From NCBI GenBank assembly GCA_947625905.1, contig CANQQJ010000019.1:1-62141 (forward strand): DNA of 62,141 nucleotides. The letters are read 5' to 3'. The stretch is from an uncultured Clostridia bacterium (GTDB lineage: Bacteria > Bacillota > Clostridia > Monoglobales > Monoglobaceae). The notes below the pieces were generated by a model. That model ran no database searches and had not been told where the DNA came from. It was given only the letters and a program-made list of their open reading frames with translations. The translations under genes and the position numbers were made by a program. Of this stretch, positions 8,694 to 18,294 are shown in pieces (the first letter of the stretch is position 1; each line of letters opens with the position of its first letter).

Positions 8694-8708
8694 GAACCAC
8701 ATTTATCC

Positions 8709-8737
8709 TTGACACAGACTCGAATTTGTGGTAATAT
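8709..8737 (+). promoter_or_regulatory. Promoter of 6S-like RNA 1
   Basis: TTGACA (8709-8714) and TAATAT (8732-8737) are separated by 17 nt. The expected transcript start near 8744 coincides with the first base of the closing stem of the RNA. Confidence 0.75.
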
Positions 8738-8743
8738 AAATTT

Positions 8744-8918
8744 GCCAAGCAAATCCGAATAATTTTAAAAACCTTGCTTTATTTTAGCTCAGTTTTATTT
8801 CGTAAAAAATGCGGAATATTTTTATGCTGGGCTTAAAATAAGTAAGGTATAAATTCGGGTTTGTTTGGCGACAACGAGGTTCCGCATTTTCCGCGGCGCT
8901 TCGTGTGCCGCGTTTTTT
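8744..8918 (+). ncRNA. 6S-like RNA candidate 1 (rod hairpin with internal bubble)
   Basis: No protein is encoded here. The transcript would be about 175 nt. Its 5' end (8744-8760) pairs over 17 bp, including G-U pairs, with the segment ending near 8872. After an asymmetric internal bubble of about 10 and 4 nt, a second long stem follows (from about 8774), then an A/T-rich apical stem. An intrinsic terminator closes the unit. A promoter at exactly the right distance, a rod-like fold with a central bubble and a size near 180 nt are the hallmarks of Firmicutes 6S RNA, which binds SigA-RNA polymerase. Fold and boundaries are read by eye; primary sequence conservation was not checked. Confidence 0.6.
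8892..8918 (+). terminator. Terminator of 6S-like RNA 1
   Basis: Stem CGCGGC/GCCGCG (8892-8897 and 8907-8912) is followed by six T residues. Confidence 0.85.
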
Positions 8919-9014
8919 ATTTACGTGCTCTGAGAGCCTAATCAATTAAACAACGGGCGGCATATTGCCGCCCGTACGTATTTGGCGCATTACAGCCGTA
9001 TCTATTAACAAAGA

Positions 9015-9057
9015 ACGCGGAGATAACCGAGCATTTTTCGCTTAGGTTTCTCCGCGT
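9015..9057 (-). terminator. Long hairpin, probable groEL terminator
   Basis: Arms of 9 bp (9015-9023 and 9049-9057) extend inward as an imperfect stem around ATTTTTC. On the minus strand the stem is followed by TTCTTTGTT. It lies about 130 nt beyond the groEL stop, with a repeat module in between. Confidence 0.6.
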
Positions 9058-9083
9058 ATTCTCTATTCTCTAATTACTATTCA
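9056..9083 (-). repeat. TAG-heptad array 1
   Basis: Read on the minus strand, four 7-bp units follow each other: TGAATAG, TAATTAG, AGAATAG, AGAATAC. It belongs to the family described in the findings and lies beside a palindromic module. Confidence 0.7.
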
Positions 9084-9180
9084 GGGCTCCCGCAAAGCTC
9101 ACAGAGCTTTGCGGGAAAAGGAGCATCCGCCGGCAAGGCGCAGCTTCTGCCGCTTGCGGCAGAACAAGCCAAGAGGCGCG
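9084..9180. repeat. Palindromic intergenic module
   Basis: A hairpin GCTCCCGCAAAG...CTTTGCGGGA is followed by AAAGGAGC and a further GCCGCTTGCGGC palindrome. The outer parts recur, in inverted orientation and with a different inner palindrome, at about 42611-42657. The module lies directly between groEL and its probable terminator. Confidence 0.6.
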
Positions 9181-9190
9181 ATGCGACGTG

Positions 9191-10828
<1,638 letters not shown>

Positions 10829-10857
10829 TTACCTCCTGAAATTAAATTTTGCCAAAG

Positions 10858-11166
<309 letters not shown>

Positions 11167-11174
11167 TCATTTTG

Positions 11175-11206
11175 TTAGCACTCTCTCTTCGAGAGTGCTA
11201 ATTATA
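11175..11206 (-). promoter_or_regulatory. CIRCE operator (HrcA site) with overlapping -10 box
   Basis: The inverted repeat TTAGCACTC (11175-11183) and GAGTGCTAA (11193-11201) with a 9-nt spacer matches the CIRCE consensus exactly. A minus-strand TATAAT (11201-11206) overlaps its edge, so HrcA binding would block the groESL promoter until heat stress. HrcA itself is not in the window. Confidence 0.95.
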
Positions 11207-11346
11207 TTCTACTCTTATTTTATTTTTTATCAAATTCGTTTAATTGGGATTATATGCCAATATCACCGATTATATTCAATAAGCCGATGTATTTTTTTGC
11301 AAATCACAATTTTTTTCAAATTATTTTGATTTATTTTGCTTTATTA

Positions 11347-12795
11347 TTATTTTGTTTTCTTTCCCTTGACGTTGATGCCCTCTTTAATGTCGGTGTTTTC
11401 AATGTCCTCGGGCGAGGGCTCCAAGCGCTCGTCTATCGGGATGTACTCGAGGCGCTTTACCGCGCTCTTGTAGGCGGGGCGTATTATGCGCTTGCCGGTG
11501 GTTATCTCCTCTATCCTGTGGGCGCACCAGCCGACTATCCTCGCCATGGCGAATATCGGGGTAAACAGCTCCTGCGGGATGTGCAGCATTTGATACACGA
11601 ATCCCGAATAAAAATCCACGTTGGCGCACATAGGCTTTTCGAAGCCCTTAACGTCGTTAAACACGATCGGAGCCAGCTCCTCGACCGAGGAATAGAGATT
11701 GAACTCGTCGGTGTATCCCATGGTCTCGGCCAGCTTTTGGGCGCGCTTCTTAAGTATGACCGCTCTGGGGTCGGACATCGTGTAGACCGCGTGGCCCATG
11801 CCGTAGATAAGGCCCTTGCCGTCTCCGGCCTCTTTGAGCATTATCTTTTTGAGGTACTCGTAGATCTCGTCCTTATCGTTCCAGTTTTTGACATTGTTTT
11901 TGATCTCATCCATCTGAGAGCGCATTTTGTCGTTGGCGCCGCCGTGCTTGGGGCCCTTGAGCGAGCCGACCGCCGCGGCTATCGCCGAGTATGTGTCGGT
12001 GCCGGTGGACGACAGCACATGGACCGCGAACGCGGAGTTGTTTCCTCCGCCGTGCTCCGCCTGCAGCATCAGCGTCAGGTCCAGCATCTCGGCCTCAAGC
12101 GGCGTGAAACGGTTGTCGGGACGTATCAGATGCAGGAAGTTCTGCGCGGTGTTGTACTCCCTGACGGGATTGTGCAGGATAAGGCTCTGGTTATCATAAT
12201 AATGGCGCTTGCACGCGTACGAGTGGGCGATAAGCATCGGCAGTCTCGCGATAAGCATAAGGCTTTGGCGCAGCAGATTCGGCAGCGATATATCGTCGGG
12301 GTTGTCGTCGTAGGAATAGAGCGCGAGCACGCTTCGCGCCAGCTTGTTCATTATATTTTTACTGGGCGCTTTTAAGATCATATCCTCGGTGAACTCGGCC
12401 GGCAGCGTTCTGAAATCCGCAAGATTATTTTCAAAATGCTCAAGCAGCGTGCGGCTCGGCAAAAAGCCGAACAACAGCAAAAAAGCGACCTCCTCAAAAC
12501 CGCAGCGTTTTTCGGCCAGACAATGGGAGACTATATCGTCTATATTGATTCCGCGGTACCTGAGCTTGCCTTCGACCGGCATTTTGTTTCCCTCGTCCAA
12601 AACATAGCCGTGGACCTCTCCGATCGAGGTCAGTCCCGCGAGCACTCCGGTGCCGTCGGAATTTCTCAATCCGCGCTTTACGTTGTACATGTCATAATAT
12701 CGCTCGGGTATCTTGTTCCAGCGCGAGTTCTGGCTCTTCATAAACTCGATAAAGCTCTCCATTCCCGCGTTAAAATCACTTGATTTTGAATTCAA
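11347..12795 (-). CDS. Citrate synthase (citrate/2-methylcitrate synthase family)
   Basis: The 482-residue protein carries the catalytic segments of Si-type citrate synthase: His in 'GPKHGGAND', His in 'GMGHAVY' and Asp in 'CANVDFYSG'. It condenses acetyl-CoA with oxaloacetate. The N-terminal extension of about 50 residues and the length are typical of the Clostridia form. The C-terminus is Lys-rich. No aconitase or isocitrate dehydrogenase gene is nearby, so it is transcribed alone from the promoter just upstream. A methylcitrate role cannot be excluded from sequence alone. Confidence 0.93.
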   Translation of the reverse strand: MNSKSSDFNAGMESFIEFMKSQNSRWNKIPERYYDMYNVKRGLRNSDGTGVLAGLTSIGEVHGYVLDEGNKMPVEGKLRYRGINIDDIVSHCLAEKRCGFEEVAFLLLFGFLPSRTLLEHFENNLADFRTLPAEFTEDMILKAPSKNIMNKLARSVLALYSYDDNPDDISLPNLLRQSLMLIARLPMLIAHSYACKRHYYDNQSLILHNPVREYNTAQNFLHLIRPDNRFTPLEAEMLDLTLMLQAEHGGGNNSAFAVHVLSSTGTDTYSAIAAAVGSLKGPKHGGANDKMRSQMDEIKNNVKNWNDKDEIYEYLKKIMLKEAGDGKGLIYGMGHAVYTMSDPRAVILKKRAQKLAETMGYTDEFNLYSSVEELAPIVFNDVKGFEKPMCANVDFYSGFVYQMLHIPQELFTPIFAMARIVGWCAHRIEEITTGKRIIRPAYKSAVKRLEYIPIDERLEPSPEDIENTDIKEGINVKGKKTK

Positions 12796-12830
12796 ATTCT
12801 CTCCCGCCTTTCGTCTTGTTAATTAAAGTA

Positions 12831-12860
12831 ATTATACAACAAAATCAAATGAAGTGTCAA
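12831..12860 (-). promoter_or_regulatory. Promoter of citrate synthase gene
   Basis: On the minus strand TTGACA (12860-12855) and TATAAT (12836-12831) are separated by 18 nt. Confidence 0.75.
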
Positions 12861-12917
12861 TGTTATTATACCTAATAATTTCCAAATATAAGCGTGATTT
12901 TTTGGAAGAAAAATTAT

Positions 12918-13676
12918 TTACAGATCTCGAACCATTTTTAAATACTCAAGCGTTTTGAGCTGTTTTTCAAGCTGCGCCGTCATGTAGCTTTCGGCGACCT
13001 CCGCCAGGTACCGCGTGCTGTTTTCGCCCAGGGAAAACGAAAACGCCGCCGCGTCGCCCGAGGTCACGATGTAAGATATCGCCTTGTATATGGTGTCATT
13101 CACCTCAATACAGAATTTCCCCTCTTTCTTGGCGGCGCACTCCTCGCAGCAGAACACGCCGTCGGCCGGGCAGAGCAGCTTGATCCTTCCTCCACCGCCG
13201 CAAACGCAGCCTCCGCAGTCGGGCGCGAAGCCCGCCTCTCGGAGCGCGCGCAGCAAAAAGACCGCCTCGAGCTTAAGCGCGCCGTCTCCGCCGTCCTTAT
13301 TGAGCTTGCTCAGCGTGTTTAAAAGCAGCCTCAGTATCCCGTTCTGCTCGGTCCCCTCATAACACAGGTGGTTGGCGACGTCGCAAAAATACGAGGCGTA
13401 GGCCATTTTGTCAAGAGAAGATCGAAGGTCTGCGAACGGCTCAATGACCTCGGCCTCGTTGAGGCGCAGCATGCCGCCGTCGCGGTTTTTGAACACCTCA
13501 AAGTCGGAATAGCAAAAAAGCTGTGTGGCGATAAGCGCGCCCGAACGGCTCAGCCTCGAGCGTCCCGCCAGGATCGACACCTTGCCCATATCCTTTGACA
13601 GCACCGTGAGTATGCGGCTGTTCTCGCTGTATTTGACCTCGCGCGTAACCACGCCGCGCAAATCAATGTTCGCCAT
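12918..13676 (-). CDS. recO: DNA repair protein RecO
   Basis: The protein has about 252 residues. The N-terminal OB-fold starts 'ANIDLRGVVTREVKYSENSRILTV'. The C-terminal helical domain holds a four-Cys zinc site (CxxCxC..., then CPADGVFCCEEC, about residues 155-185). RecO loads RecA on SSB-coated DNA with RecR. The ATG at 13676 is preferred over an in-frame TTG at 13682 because GGGAG lies 7 nt before it. The start overlaps the end of the pseudouridine synthase gene by 14 bp, so the two are cotranscribed. Confidence 0.93.
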   Translation of the reverse strand: MANIDLRGVVTREVKYSENSRILTVLSKDMGKVSILAGRSRLSRSGALIATQLFCYSDFEVFKNRDGGMLRLNEAEVIEPFADLRSSLDKMAYASYFCDVANHLCYEGTEQNGILRLLLNTLSKLNKDGGDGALKLEAVFLLRALREAGFAPDCGGCVCGGGGRIKLLCPADGVFCCEECAAKKEGKFCIEVNDTIYKAISYIVTSGDAAAFSFSLGENSTRYLAEVAESYMTAQLEKQLKTLEYLKMVRDL

Positions 13677-14571
13677 GCTCAAACTCCCTTCCGTTTAAGT
13701 ACTCCAAAATGCCGCCGTCAGACTTAAACTCAAATTTTATCTTATACGCCCGAAGCTCCTGGTAGCCGCCTTCGCGCCGCCCAGCGCCGTATTTTATATC
13801 GCCGGCTATCGGGCAGCCGAGGTATGACATGACAGCGCGTATCTGGTGCGTCCTGCCCGAATACAGCTCGACCTCGACGAGGCTCGCGCCTTTTTCACTG
13901 CCGATAACGCGGTACTTAAGCGACGCCGCCTTTCCTCCGCCTTTGTCGGACTTTGAGAACGCGAACTTGTTTTGACCGACTTTGCTGATATACCCGCGGA
14001 TCTCCGCGGCTTTCGGCCGGGGCTCTCCCTCGACGCGGCAGATATAAAACTTGCGTATCTCTTTTGATTTTATCTTTTGCGCGATGATCTCGTGCGCCCC
14101 ACGGTTTTTGGCGGCGAGCACCAAGCCCGAGGTGTTTCGGTCTATCCTGTGGCACAGCGACGGGATGTAAGCGCCTCCCGGCTCAAGCTCTCCGCGCTCG
14201 AGCAAAGCTTTTCTGAATCCGCTCTCGAGGGAATAGCCGGGCCTGTCGGGCATATCCTGCGACGGCAGCCCGGACGGCTTGATCAGCACGGCTATGTTTT
14301 CGTCCTCGTAAAGGAACCGCGGCTTGACTGCGCTGCTTTCCCACGCCGGCACGCCCGCCTCCGCGAAAAACTCGTCGTTTATATATATTTCCAACAGGTC
14401 GCCCGCGCACAGGCGGACAGAGCCGTCGGCCGCGCGCTTTCCGTTTACCTTGACCCGTTTTTTGCGCAGCGACTTATAGACCACGCTCGACGGCGCGCCG
14501 GGCATGATCTTAAACAGGAGCTTGTCAAGCCGTATTCCGTTGTCCGATTTGGCTATCGTGTATTCTTTCAT
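13663..14571 (-). CDS. RluA-family 23S rRNA pseudouridine synthase
   Basis: The 302-residue protein has an N-terminal S4 RNA-binding domain (about residues 10-70) and a catalytic domain. The active-site motif is 'HRIDRNTSGLVL', where the first Asp attacks the uridine. 'GRTHQIRAVMSYLGCPIAGD' is the second family motif. It is of the RluC/RluD type, which modifies large-subunit rRNA, but the exact target uridine cannot be told. ATG at 14571 is chosen; an upstream in-frame TTG is less likely. The gene precedes recO in a two-gene operon. Confidence 0.9.
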   Translation of the reverse strand: MKEYTIAKSDNGIRLDKLLFKIMPGAPSSVVYKSLRKKRVKVNGKRAADGSVRLCAGDLLEIYINDEFFAEAGVPAWESSAVKPRFLYEDENIAVLIKPSGLPSQDMPDRPGYSLESGFRKALLERGELEPGGAYIPSLCHRIDRNTSGLVLAAKNRGAHEIIAQKIKSKEIRKFYICRVEGEPRPKAAEIRGYISKVGQNKFAFSKSDKGGGKAASLKYRVIGSEKGASLVEVELYSGRTHQIRAVMSYLGCPIAGDIKYGAGRREGGYQELRAYKIKFEFKSDGGILEYLNGREFEHGEH

Positions 14572-14623
14572 GGCATTATCATAACACAATTTGTCCGCCT
14601 ATGCAAGCGCATCGTGTAATTAT

Positions 14624-14657
14624 AAAAAACGAGGCGGAATCGCTCCGCCCCGTTTTT
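14624..14657 (-). terminator. Intrinsic terminator of the stalk-domain protein gene
   Basis: A 9-bp stem with one mismatch (14630-14638 with 14644-14652) is followed on the minus strand by a run of T residues. Confidence 0.8.
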
Positions 14658-14670
14658 CTCAAATTCTAAG

Positions 14671-15555
14671 CTAATCACTGAAAGGCGAGTATACAATGGC
14701 ATCCTCAAGGCCGTCCGCCTCTTTTTGATAATCGTTTCTTGAAACGTCATCGCCGTCGATGCTGTAATCACTCTCTGTTTCGGTCTCGGAGTATCTGATC
14801 CGATGCAGCGATACAAACTCGCCGTCTCTGTAATCCAGCACCTTTATATCGCCGTTTTTGTACTCGCTGTTGCTGTCCGCCACGGCCTCGACCAGATAGT
14901 CTCTGCCTTTATATTCAACGACGAAGTACCTGTACGAGGTGCGGGAAGCGAGGCCGACTTTCGCGAGCATCTTAACTATGGAGCCGCTTTCGTTCACATC
15001 CCATATCGAGATGCACTTGGTTGACTGCATTTCCTGATCGCCGGTGGGCGTCACGTCGGAGAACACGATGAGCTCGTCCTGTCCGTCGCCGTCGATGTCC
15101 GCGTAATAGTCCGATATGCGCTTGTTTTTGCAGGCAGTGCTCGTTCCGTCGTCCTGTATCGACTTAAACTGATCGGTTTTGGTCATAACGGTGGCTGTCT
15201 CAAAATCATTCGCCAAAAAATCCGAGAAAACCTTGGCGCGGTCAACGCTCGCGCTTTGCTCGGGCTGTGCCGCGGGCGCCTCTGTGGCGGCGGGAGCAGC
15301 CGTCGGAGCCGCGGGAGCTGCGGAGTCAATAAGGATAGTATCGTCCTTAAAGTCAACCGTGAAGCCGCCGACCGCGTCGGCGATGTCGCGCAGCTTAAAA
15401 TACGTCCGATCGTCGATATTATAGCCCTCGATCTTCTTCTCAACGCCGTTCACCTTGACGGGGAACCTGTTGTCAACCACGGTGCCGACCGCGAATCCTC
15501 CTATCGCCGTGCCGAGAACCGCTCCGATCACAATTCCGCTTATCAATTTTTTCAT
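14671..15555 (-). CDS. Exported stalk-domain protein of unknown function
   Basis: The 294-residue protein has an N-terminal membrane segment (residues 1-24, Gly-rich), then a copper-amine-oxidase-N-like stalk domain ('FPVKVNGVEKKIEGYNIDDR', 'YFKLRDIADAVG'). An Ala/Pro linker (about 78-100) leads to a C-terminal domain with a Ca-loop-like 'DIDGDGQDEL'. Such stalk domains are common in Clostridia surface proteins. The C-terminal part resembles FG-GAP/VCBS-like single blades, and I cannot name its function. A good AGGAG site and its own promoter and terminator show that it is monocistronic. Confidence 0.75.
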   Translation of the reverse strand: MKKLISGIVIGAVLGTAIGGFAVGTVVDNRFPVKVNGVEKKIEGYNIDDRTYFKLRDIADAVGGFTVDFKDDTILIDSAAPAAPTAAPAATEAPAAQPEQSASVDRAKVFSDFLANDFETATVMTKTDQFKSIQDDGTSTACKNKRISDYYADIDGDGQDELIVFSDVTPTGDQEMQSTKCISIWDVNESGSIVKMLAKVGLASRTSYRYFVVEYKGRDYLVEAVADSNSEYKNGDIKVLDYRDGEFVSLHRIRYSETETESDYSIDGDDVSRNDYQKEADGLEDAIVYSPFSD

Positions 15556-15605
15556 GTTTTATCACTCCTATCGGAAATGTTTGTTAATTTATCTTATTTA
15601 TAATA

Positions 15606-15634
15606 AATATATCATAAAAAATTAGTTAATGCAA
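15606..15634 (-). promoter_or_regulatory. Promoter of stalk-domain protein gene
   Basis: On the minus strand TTGCAT and TATATT are separated by 17 nt, about 50 nt before the start codon. Confidence 0.6.
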
Positions 15635-15685
15635 GGATTATTTTTAATGTCAAAAAACAATCATATAGAAAAATAAAAATTTTTG

Positions 15686-15714
15686 TTTACTTTTTAGGCA
15701 GAATGTGATAGAAT
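15686..15714 (+). promoter_or_regulatory. Promoter of 6S-like RNA 2 and possibly abrB-like gene
   Basis: TTTACT (15686-15691) and TAGAAT (15709-15714) are separated by 17 nt. The expected start near 15721 falls at the base of the closing stem of the RNA. Confidence 0.65.
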
Positions 15715-15719
15715 ATAAG

Positions 15720-15905
15720 ACGCTACATATTATGAATTTCAAAAGGACAAATATTTCGCCAATTCTCTGAATATGTATTTTTTGAAAAAATGCATGCTTT
15801 GAGTTTGGGGAATTGGCTATTGTCCTTAATAGATCTGATTTTCATAATGTGTAGCAGCATTAAAACCAAAGCTGCGTTTTTATGCGCGGCTTTGCCGCGC
15901 ATTTT
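15720..15905 (+). ncRNA. 6S-like RNA candidate 2 (rod hairpin, terminator)
   Basis: The segment has no gene of its own. Its 5' end (15722-15736) pairs perfectly, with one G-U, with 15841-15855 over 15 bp. Inside this lies an asymmetric bubble of about 6 and 14 nt. A second stem follows, in which AAGGACAA (15743-15750) pairs with TTGTCCTT (15819-15826) and GCCAATTC (15758-15765) with GAATTGGC (15810-15817), and then an A/T-rich apical loop. Two terminator-like hairpins end the unit. The layout (promoter, closing stem at +1, central bubble, about 185 nt, terminator) is the same as in the RNA at 8744. Many Firmicutes carry two 6S RNAs. An alternative is a long structured leader of the abrB-like gene that begins 28 nt beyond the last hairpin. 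Confidence 0.55.
15884..15905 (+). terminator. Terminator between 6S-like RNA 2 and abrB-like gene
   Basis: GCGCGGC and GCCGCGC (15884-15890, 15894-15900) form a 7-bp stem with a TTT loop, followed by ATTTTT. A weaker GCAGC/GCTGC hairpin with TTTT precedes it at 15854-15880. Confidence 0.8.
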
Positions 15906-15933
15906 TGTTGCGGATGTTTCTTGGAGGGCCGCC

Positions 15934-16176
15934 ATGCATTGTGTTAAATTGATTGATAAAAACGGACGAATCGTTATTCCTAAATATATGCGGGAGAAAA
16001 TTGGCATAAACAGTGAAGAGGAAATGGATGTGCTGCTTATGGATGATATTGAGCAGATCGTTCTTAAACGAAGAAAGGCGCGCTGCGCGATATGTTCTTC
16101 GCCAAAAAATCTGAAAAAACTGGATAACGGTTATATTTGCGCTTCCTGCGCAAAACGGGTATCCGAACTTATATAA
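15934..16176 (+). CDS. AbrB/SpoVT-like regulator with zinc ribbon
   Basis: The 80-residue protein starts with a swapped-hairpin AbrB/MazE/SpoVT DNA-binding domain ('LIDKNGRIVIPKYMREKIGI', residues 5-24). It ends with a small CxxC...CxxC unit (CAIC and CASC, about residues 50-75) that probably binds zinc. The ATG at 15934 is chosen because TTGGAGGG lies 8 nt before it; longer upstream frames lack the domain. It should be a small dimeric transcription factor. The structured RNA and terminator upstream may limit its transcription to read-through. Confidence 0.85.
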   Translation: MHCVKLIDKNGRIVIPKYMREKIGINSEEEMDVLLMDDIEQIVLKRRKARCAICSSPKNLKKLDNGYICASCAKRVSELI

Positions 16177-16182
16177 CATCTA

Positions 16183-16211
16183 TTGACTTTATCAAAGCGT
16201 TGTGCTAAAAT
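16183..16211 (+). promoter_or_regulatory. Promoter of htpG
   Basis: TTGACT (16183-16188) and TAAAAT (16206-16211) are separated by 17 nt. A GGGGCGG/CCGCCC hairpin with trailing TTTT lies in the leader at about 16234-16258 and could act as an attenuator. No CIRCE is present here. Confidence 0.7.
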
Positions 16212-16300
16212 CTTATTTATGAATAAACGCGCAGGGGCGGTTTTTTGCCGCCCGTTTTGATTGGGAAAGCGCCTAAATTATAAGACAAGGAGACAGAAAA

Positions 16301-18196
16301 ATGCCAAAAAAACAATTCAAAACCGAAAGCAAAAAACTGATGGACCTGATGATCAACTCGATCTACACCAACAAGGAGATCTTTTTAAGAGAGCTTGTCA
16401 GCAACGCCAGCGACGCGATAGACAAGCTGTATTTTAGGAGCCTGACCGACAGCTCGGTCGGTCTTTCAAAGGACGACTTTGAGATCCTGGTCACGCTCGA
16501 CAAGGACGCGCGCACGATAAAGGTCAGCGACAACGGTATCGGAATGACGCGCGACGAGCTTGAAAACAACCTCGGCACTATCGCCAGAAGCGGCAGCCTC
16601 GACTTTAAGACCGACAACGACCTTGAGGATAAGGTCGATATAATAGGCCAGTTCGGCGTGGGTTTCTACTCCGCGTTCATGGTTTCCTCGACCGTCACGG
16701 TAGTGAGCCGCGCTTTCGGCTCCGACGAAGCGTGGATATGGGAGAGCTCGGGCGCCGACGGCTACACGATAAACGAAACTAAAAAAGACACGGTCGGAAC
16801 CGAGATAACAATGACACTCAAGTCCGACACCGACGAGGAAAGCTACGGCGAATTTCTGGACGAATACAGGATCTCCGGAATAATCAAAAAATACAGCGAC
16901 TATGTGCGCTACCCCATAAAGATGTACCGCGAAAAGACCCGCGAAAAAGAGCGCCCCGCGGACGCGGGCGAGGACTACAAGCCCGAGTATGAGACGTACA
17001 CCGAGCTTGAGACGATAAACAGCATGATCCCCCTCTGGAAGCGCCCGAAAAAGGACGTTACCGACGAGGAGTACAACAACTTCTACAAGGACAAGTTCAT
17101 GGACTTCTCGGACCCGGCGCGGGTTATATACACCAACACCGAGGGCGCCATCTCTTACAGCGCGCTGATGTTTATCCCCTCAAGAACGCCCTATGACTAC
17201 TACACAAGGGAATATGAAAAAGGACTTCAGCTTTACACCTCGGGCGTTATGATCATGGACAAGTGCGCCGACCTGCTGCCCGACCACTTCAGCTTTGTTA
17301 AGGGCGTGGTCGACAGCCAGGACCTGTCACTCAACATCTCCCGCGAGATGCTGCAGCAGGACAGACAGCTGGGAATAATTCGAAAAAACCTCGAAAAGAA
17401 GATCAAAAACGAGCTCAAGTCAATGCTTACATCCGAGCGCGACAAGTACGAGGAATTCTGGAAGAACTTCGGCAGACAGATCAAATTCGGCTGCTACAAC
17501 GCCTTCGGCCAGAACGCCGAGCAGCTTAAAGACCTGCTTATGTTCTACTCGGCGAGAGACAAAAAGATGATCACTCTCGACGAGTACGTCACCGCCATGG
17601 GAAGCGAGCAGAAATACATCTACTACGCGGCAGGCGACTCGGCCGACCGTCTGGCAAAGCTGCCCGCGGCGCAGACCGTTCTCTCGAAGGACTGCGATCT
17701 GCTGCTTCTGACCGAGGACGTTGACGAGTTCTGTCTGCAAGTCCTGCGCAAGTATAACGAAAAGGAATTCAAGAACATAAACAGCGGCGACCTGGAGCTT
17801 GAGACCGAGGAAGAAAAGCAGGCCGCCGACAAAGCCGGAGAGGAGAGCCGCGAGCTTTTGGACGCCATCAAAAACGCGCTTGACGGCAAGGTAAAGGACG
17901 TCAAGATATCCACCCGCCTCACCGATCACCCGGTGTGCATCACCGCCGACGGACCGATCTCTATCGAGATGGAAAAGGTTCTCGCGTCGATGCCCGGAAA
18001 CGAGGGCGAAAAGCCGGTCAGCGACAAGGTGCTGGAGCTCAACGCCGGCCATCCGGTTTTTGAAAAACTGAAAGCCGCGGACGGCGATACCCTCAAAAAA
18101 TACGCCGAGATACTCTACAGCCAGGCGCGCCTCATCGAAGGCCTCCCCGTGGAGGACCCGATTGAATACACCAAACTGGTGTGCGAATTGTTTTAG
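16301..18196 (+). CDS. htpG: Molecular chaperone HtpG (Hsp90)
   Basis: The 631-residue protein has the GHKL ATPase domain at the N-terminus ('ELVSNASDAIDKL', 'DNGIGMTRDEL', 'GQFGVGFYSAFMV'), then the middle domain with 'SLNISREMLQQD', and the C-terminal dimerisation domain. Length and order match bacterial Hsp90. A GGAGAC site precedes the ATG. It is a cytosolic ATP-dependent chaperone. The gene is followed by a perfect 21-bp palindrome and then the polyamine gene, so cotranscription is uncertain. Confidence 0.97.
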   Translation: MPKKQFKTESKKLMDLMINSIYTNKEIFLRELVSNASDAIDKLYFRSLTDSSVGLSKDDFEILVTLDKDARTIKVSDNGIGMTRDELENNLGTIARSGSLDFKTDNDLEDKVDIIGQFGVGFYSAFMVSSTVTVVSRAFGSDEAWIWESSGADGYTINETKKDTVGTEITMTLKSDTDEESYGEFLDEYRISGIIKKYSDYVRYPIKMYREKTREKERPADAGEDYKPEYETYTELETINSMIPLWKRPKKDVTDEEYNNFYKDKFMDFSDPARVIYTNTEGAISYSALMFIPSRTPYDYYTREYEKGLQLYTSGVMIMDKCADLLPDHFSFVKGVVDSQDLSLNISREMLQQDRQLGIIRKNLEKKIKNELKSMLTSERDKYEEFWKNFGRQIKFGCYNAFGQNAEQLKDLLMFYSARDKKMITLDEYVTAMGSEQKYIYYAAGDSADRLAKLPAAQTVLSKDCDLLLLTEDVDEFCLQVLRKYNEKEFKNINSGDLELETEEEKQAADKAGEESRELLDAIKNALDGKVKDVKISTRLTDHPVCITADGPISIEMEKVLASMPGNEGEKPVSDKVLELNAGHPVFEKLKAADGDTLKKYAEILYSQARLIEGLPVEDPIEYTKLVCELF

Positions 18197-18225
18197 AAAG
18201 CGGAAGTAACATACGGCACGAATAA

Positions 18226-18270
18226 ACCCCTCTCCGTCTTTCCGCCTTCGGCGGAAAGACGGAGAGGGGT
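18226..18270. repeat. Perfect palindrome with 21-bp arms
   Basis: Arms 18226-18246 and 18250-18270 pair perfectly around TTC. The outer 15 bases (ACCCCTCTCCGTCTT) recur at 20168-20182 in inverted orientation, so this is a member of a repeat family. There is no T-run, so it is not a classical terminator, although it would form a very stable RNA hairpin after htpG. Confidence 0.8.
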
Positions 18271-18294
18271 AGAATCACCGATAACAAAAAACCT

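Noticed and set aside
18226-18270. Intrinsic terminator after htpG
   Set aside because: The hairpin is perfect, but no T-run follows on either strand, and the sequence belongs to a repeat family. It is listed as a repeat.
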